A stretch of 14,196 nucleotides of DNA. It comes from Candidatus Peregrinibacteria bacterium (GTDB lineage: Bacteria; Patescibacteriota; Gracilibacteria; UBA1369). The DNA is taken from assembly GCA_014729615.1 (NCBI GenBank), contig WJJQ01000083.1:1-14196 (forward strand), in the 5' to 3' direction. The notes under the pieces are model-generated. The model was not told the DNA's origin, did no database searches, and saw only the letters and a program-made list of their open reading frames with translations. This document shows positions 13,908-14,196 of this stretch, piece after piece (within the stretch, counting starts at the first letter, position 1; every line of letters starts with the position of its first letter). A program made the position numbers and the translations under genes.

Positions 13908-14196
13908 ATGGCATTTAAGTTTACTGAGTCCTCAAATACGACAAAAATGATTATCATAGGTGAATTTTTGCTTGTCGCCTATCTATTGTTTACTTTGACA
14001 TCATCTGTTTATAAAAGTTATCAGATTGACGTGCATATAGAAAATTTTGAAAAGGAAAATGCGAGAATAGAAGAAGAAAACAGACGGAAAAGTGAAGATT
14101 ACGACTATTACAGCTCGAATGCATATATCGAAAAAATAGCGAAACAGAACCTGGGTTTGGTTAATCCAGGCGAAGAAGTGATCATTATTCCCAAAG
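13908..14196 (+). CDS. FtsB/DivIC-type septum formation protein, 3' end beyond window
   Basis: The reading frame from ATG 13908 stays open to the end of the window, giving 96 residues. A short cytoplasmic N terminus is followed by one membrane helix (about 13-31: MIIIGEFLLVAYLLFTLTS). A charged coiled-coil comes next (about 38-64, rich in Glu, Lys, Arg and Asn). The hallmark end YIEKIAKQNLGLVNPGEEVIIIP (73-95) matches the septum formation initiator family (FtsB/DivIC). Such proteins bridge FtsL/FtsQ-type partners to septal peptidoglycan synthesis at the division site. The family is usually about 90-130 residues, so little is missing. No Shine-Dalgarno site is evident. It is divergent from murC across 73 bases, placing two wall/division genes back to back. 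Confidence 0.9.
   Translation, partial: MAFKFTESSNTTKMIIIGEFLLVAYLLFTLTSSVYKSYQIDVHIENFEKENARIEEENRRKSEDYDYYSSNAYIEKIAKQNLGLVNPGEEVIIIPK

Noticed and set aside
1..14196. Mobile element, prophage, CRISPR or defence island
   Set aside because: No transposase, integrase, Cas, restriction or toxin-antitoxin motif, no terminal repeats and no regular spaced repeats were found; gene content is housekeeping and envelope.

Overview
The window is AT-rich and about 98% coding. It looks like a chromosome segment of a Candidate Phyla Radiation / Patescibacteria-type bacterium. The support is indirect: a short one-core EF-Ts (195 aa), a compact MurC with EACEYRRSF in place of the usual EADESD-type motif, small compact housekeeping genes, almost no intergenic DNA and very weak Shine-Dalgarno sites. 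UGA is used as a normal stop, so this is not a Gracilibacteria/SR1-type recoded genome. The taxonomic call is inference from protein style. No rRNA, tRNA, CRISPR array, insertion sequence or phage gene was seen.

Layout. (1) 19-2733, plus strand: a Pro/Gln-rich protein with a DUF4870/Tic20-like membrane domain, elongation factor Ts (tsf), and a bifunctional riboflavin-precursor enzyme (ribBA). They are 22 and 2 bases apart, so probably one transcript. (2) 2819-7582, plus strand: behind a strong-looking extended -10 promoter lie a 743-aa polytopic transporter-like protein with a HEAT-repeat tail, a STAS (anti-anti-sigma type) protein, a membrane HAMP-SpoIIE/PP2C serine phosphatase, and queA. 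All are separated by 10 bases or fewer, or overlap. (3) 7566-8474, minus strand: branched-chain aminotransferase (ilvE), overlapping the queA end by 17 bases. (4) 8537-10816, plus strand: a 759-aa secreted, C-terminally membrane-anchored Ig/FN3-type surface protein, divergent from ilvE across 62 bases with overlapping promoters. (5) 10874-12531, plus strand: yggT and cysS, overlapping by one base. (6) 12521-13834, minus strand: murC, overlapping the cysS end by 11 bases. (7) 13908 to the window end, plus strand: a partial FtsB/DivIC-type septum protein, divergent from murC.

How the genes work together. Most genes are core translation (tsf, queA, cysS) or cell-envelope functions (murC, ftsB-like, yggT, surface protein). 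The least ordinary block is 2819-6566. A HEAT-tailed MFS/nucleotide-translocase-like membrane protein sits with a STAS protein and a membrane-anchored phosphatase that could dephosphorylate it, which looks like a partner-switching signalling module built around a membrane protein. No RsbW/SpoIIAB-type kinase or sigma factor is visible, so the partner and the output are unknown. This is the best candidate here for an undescribed system.
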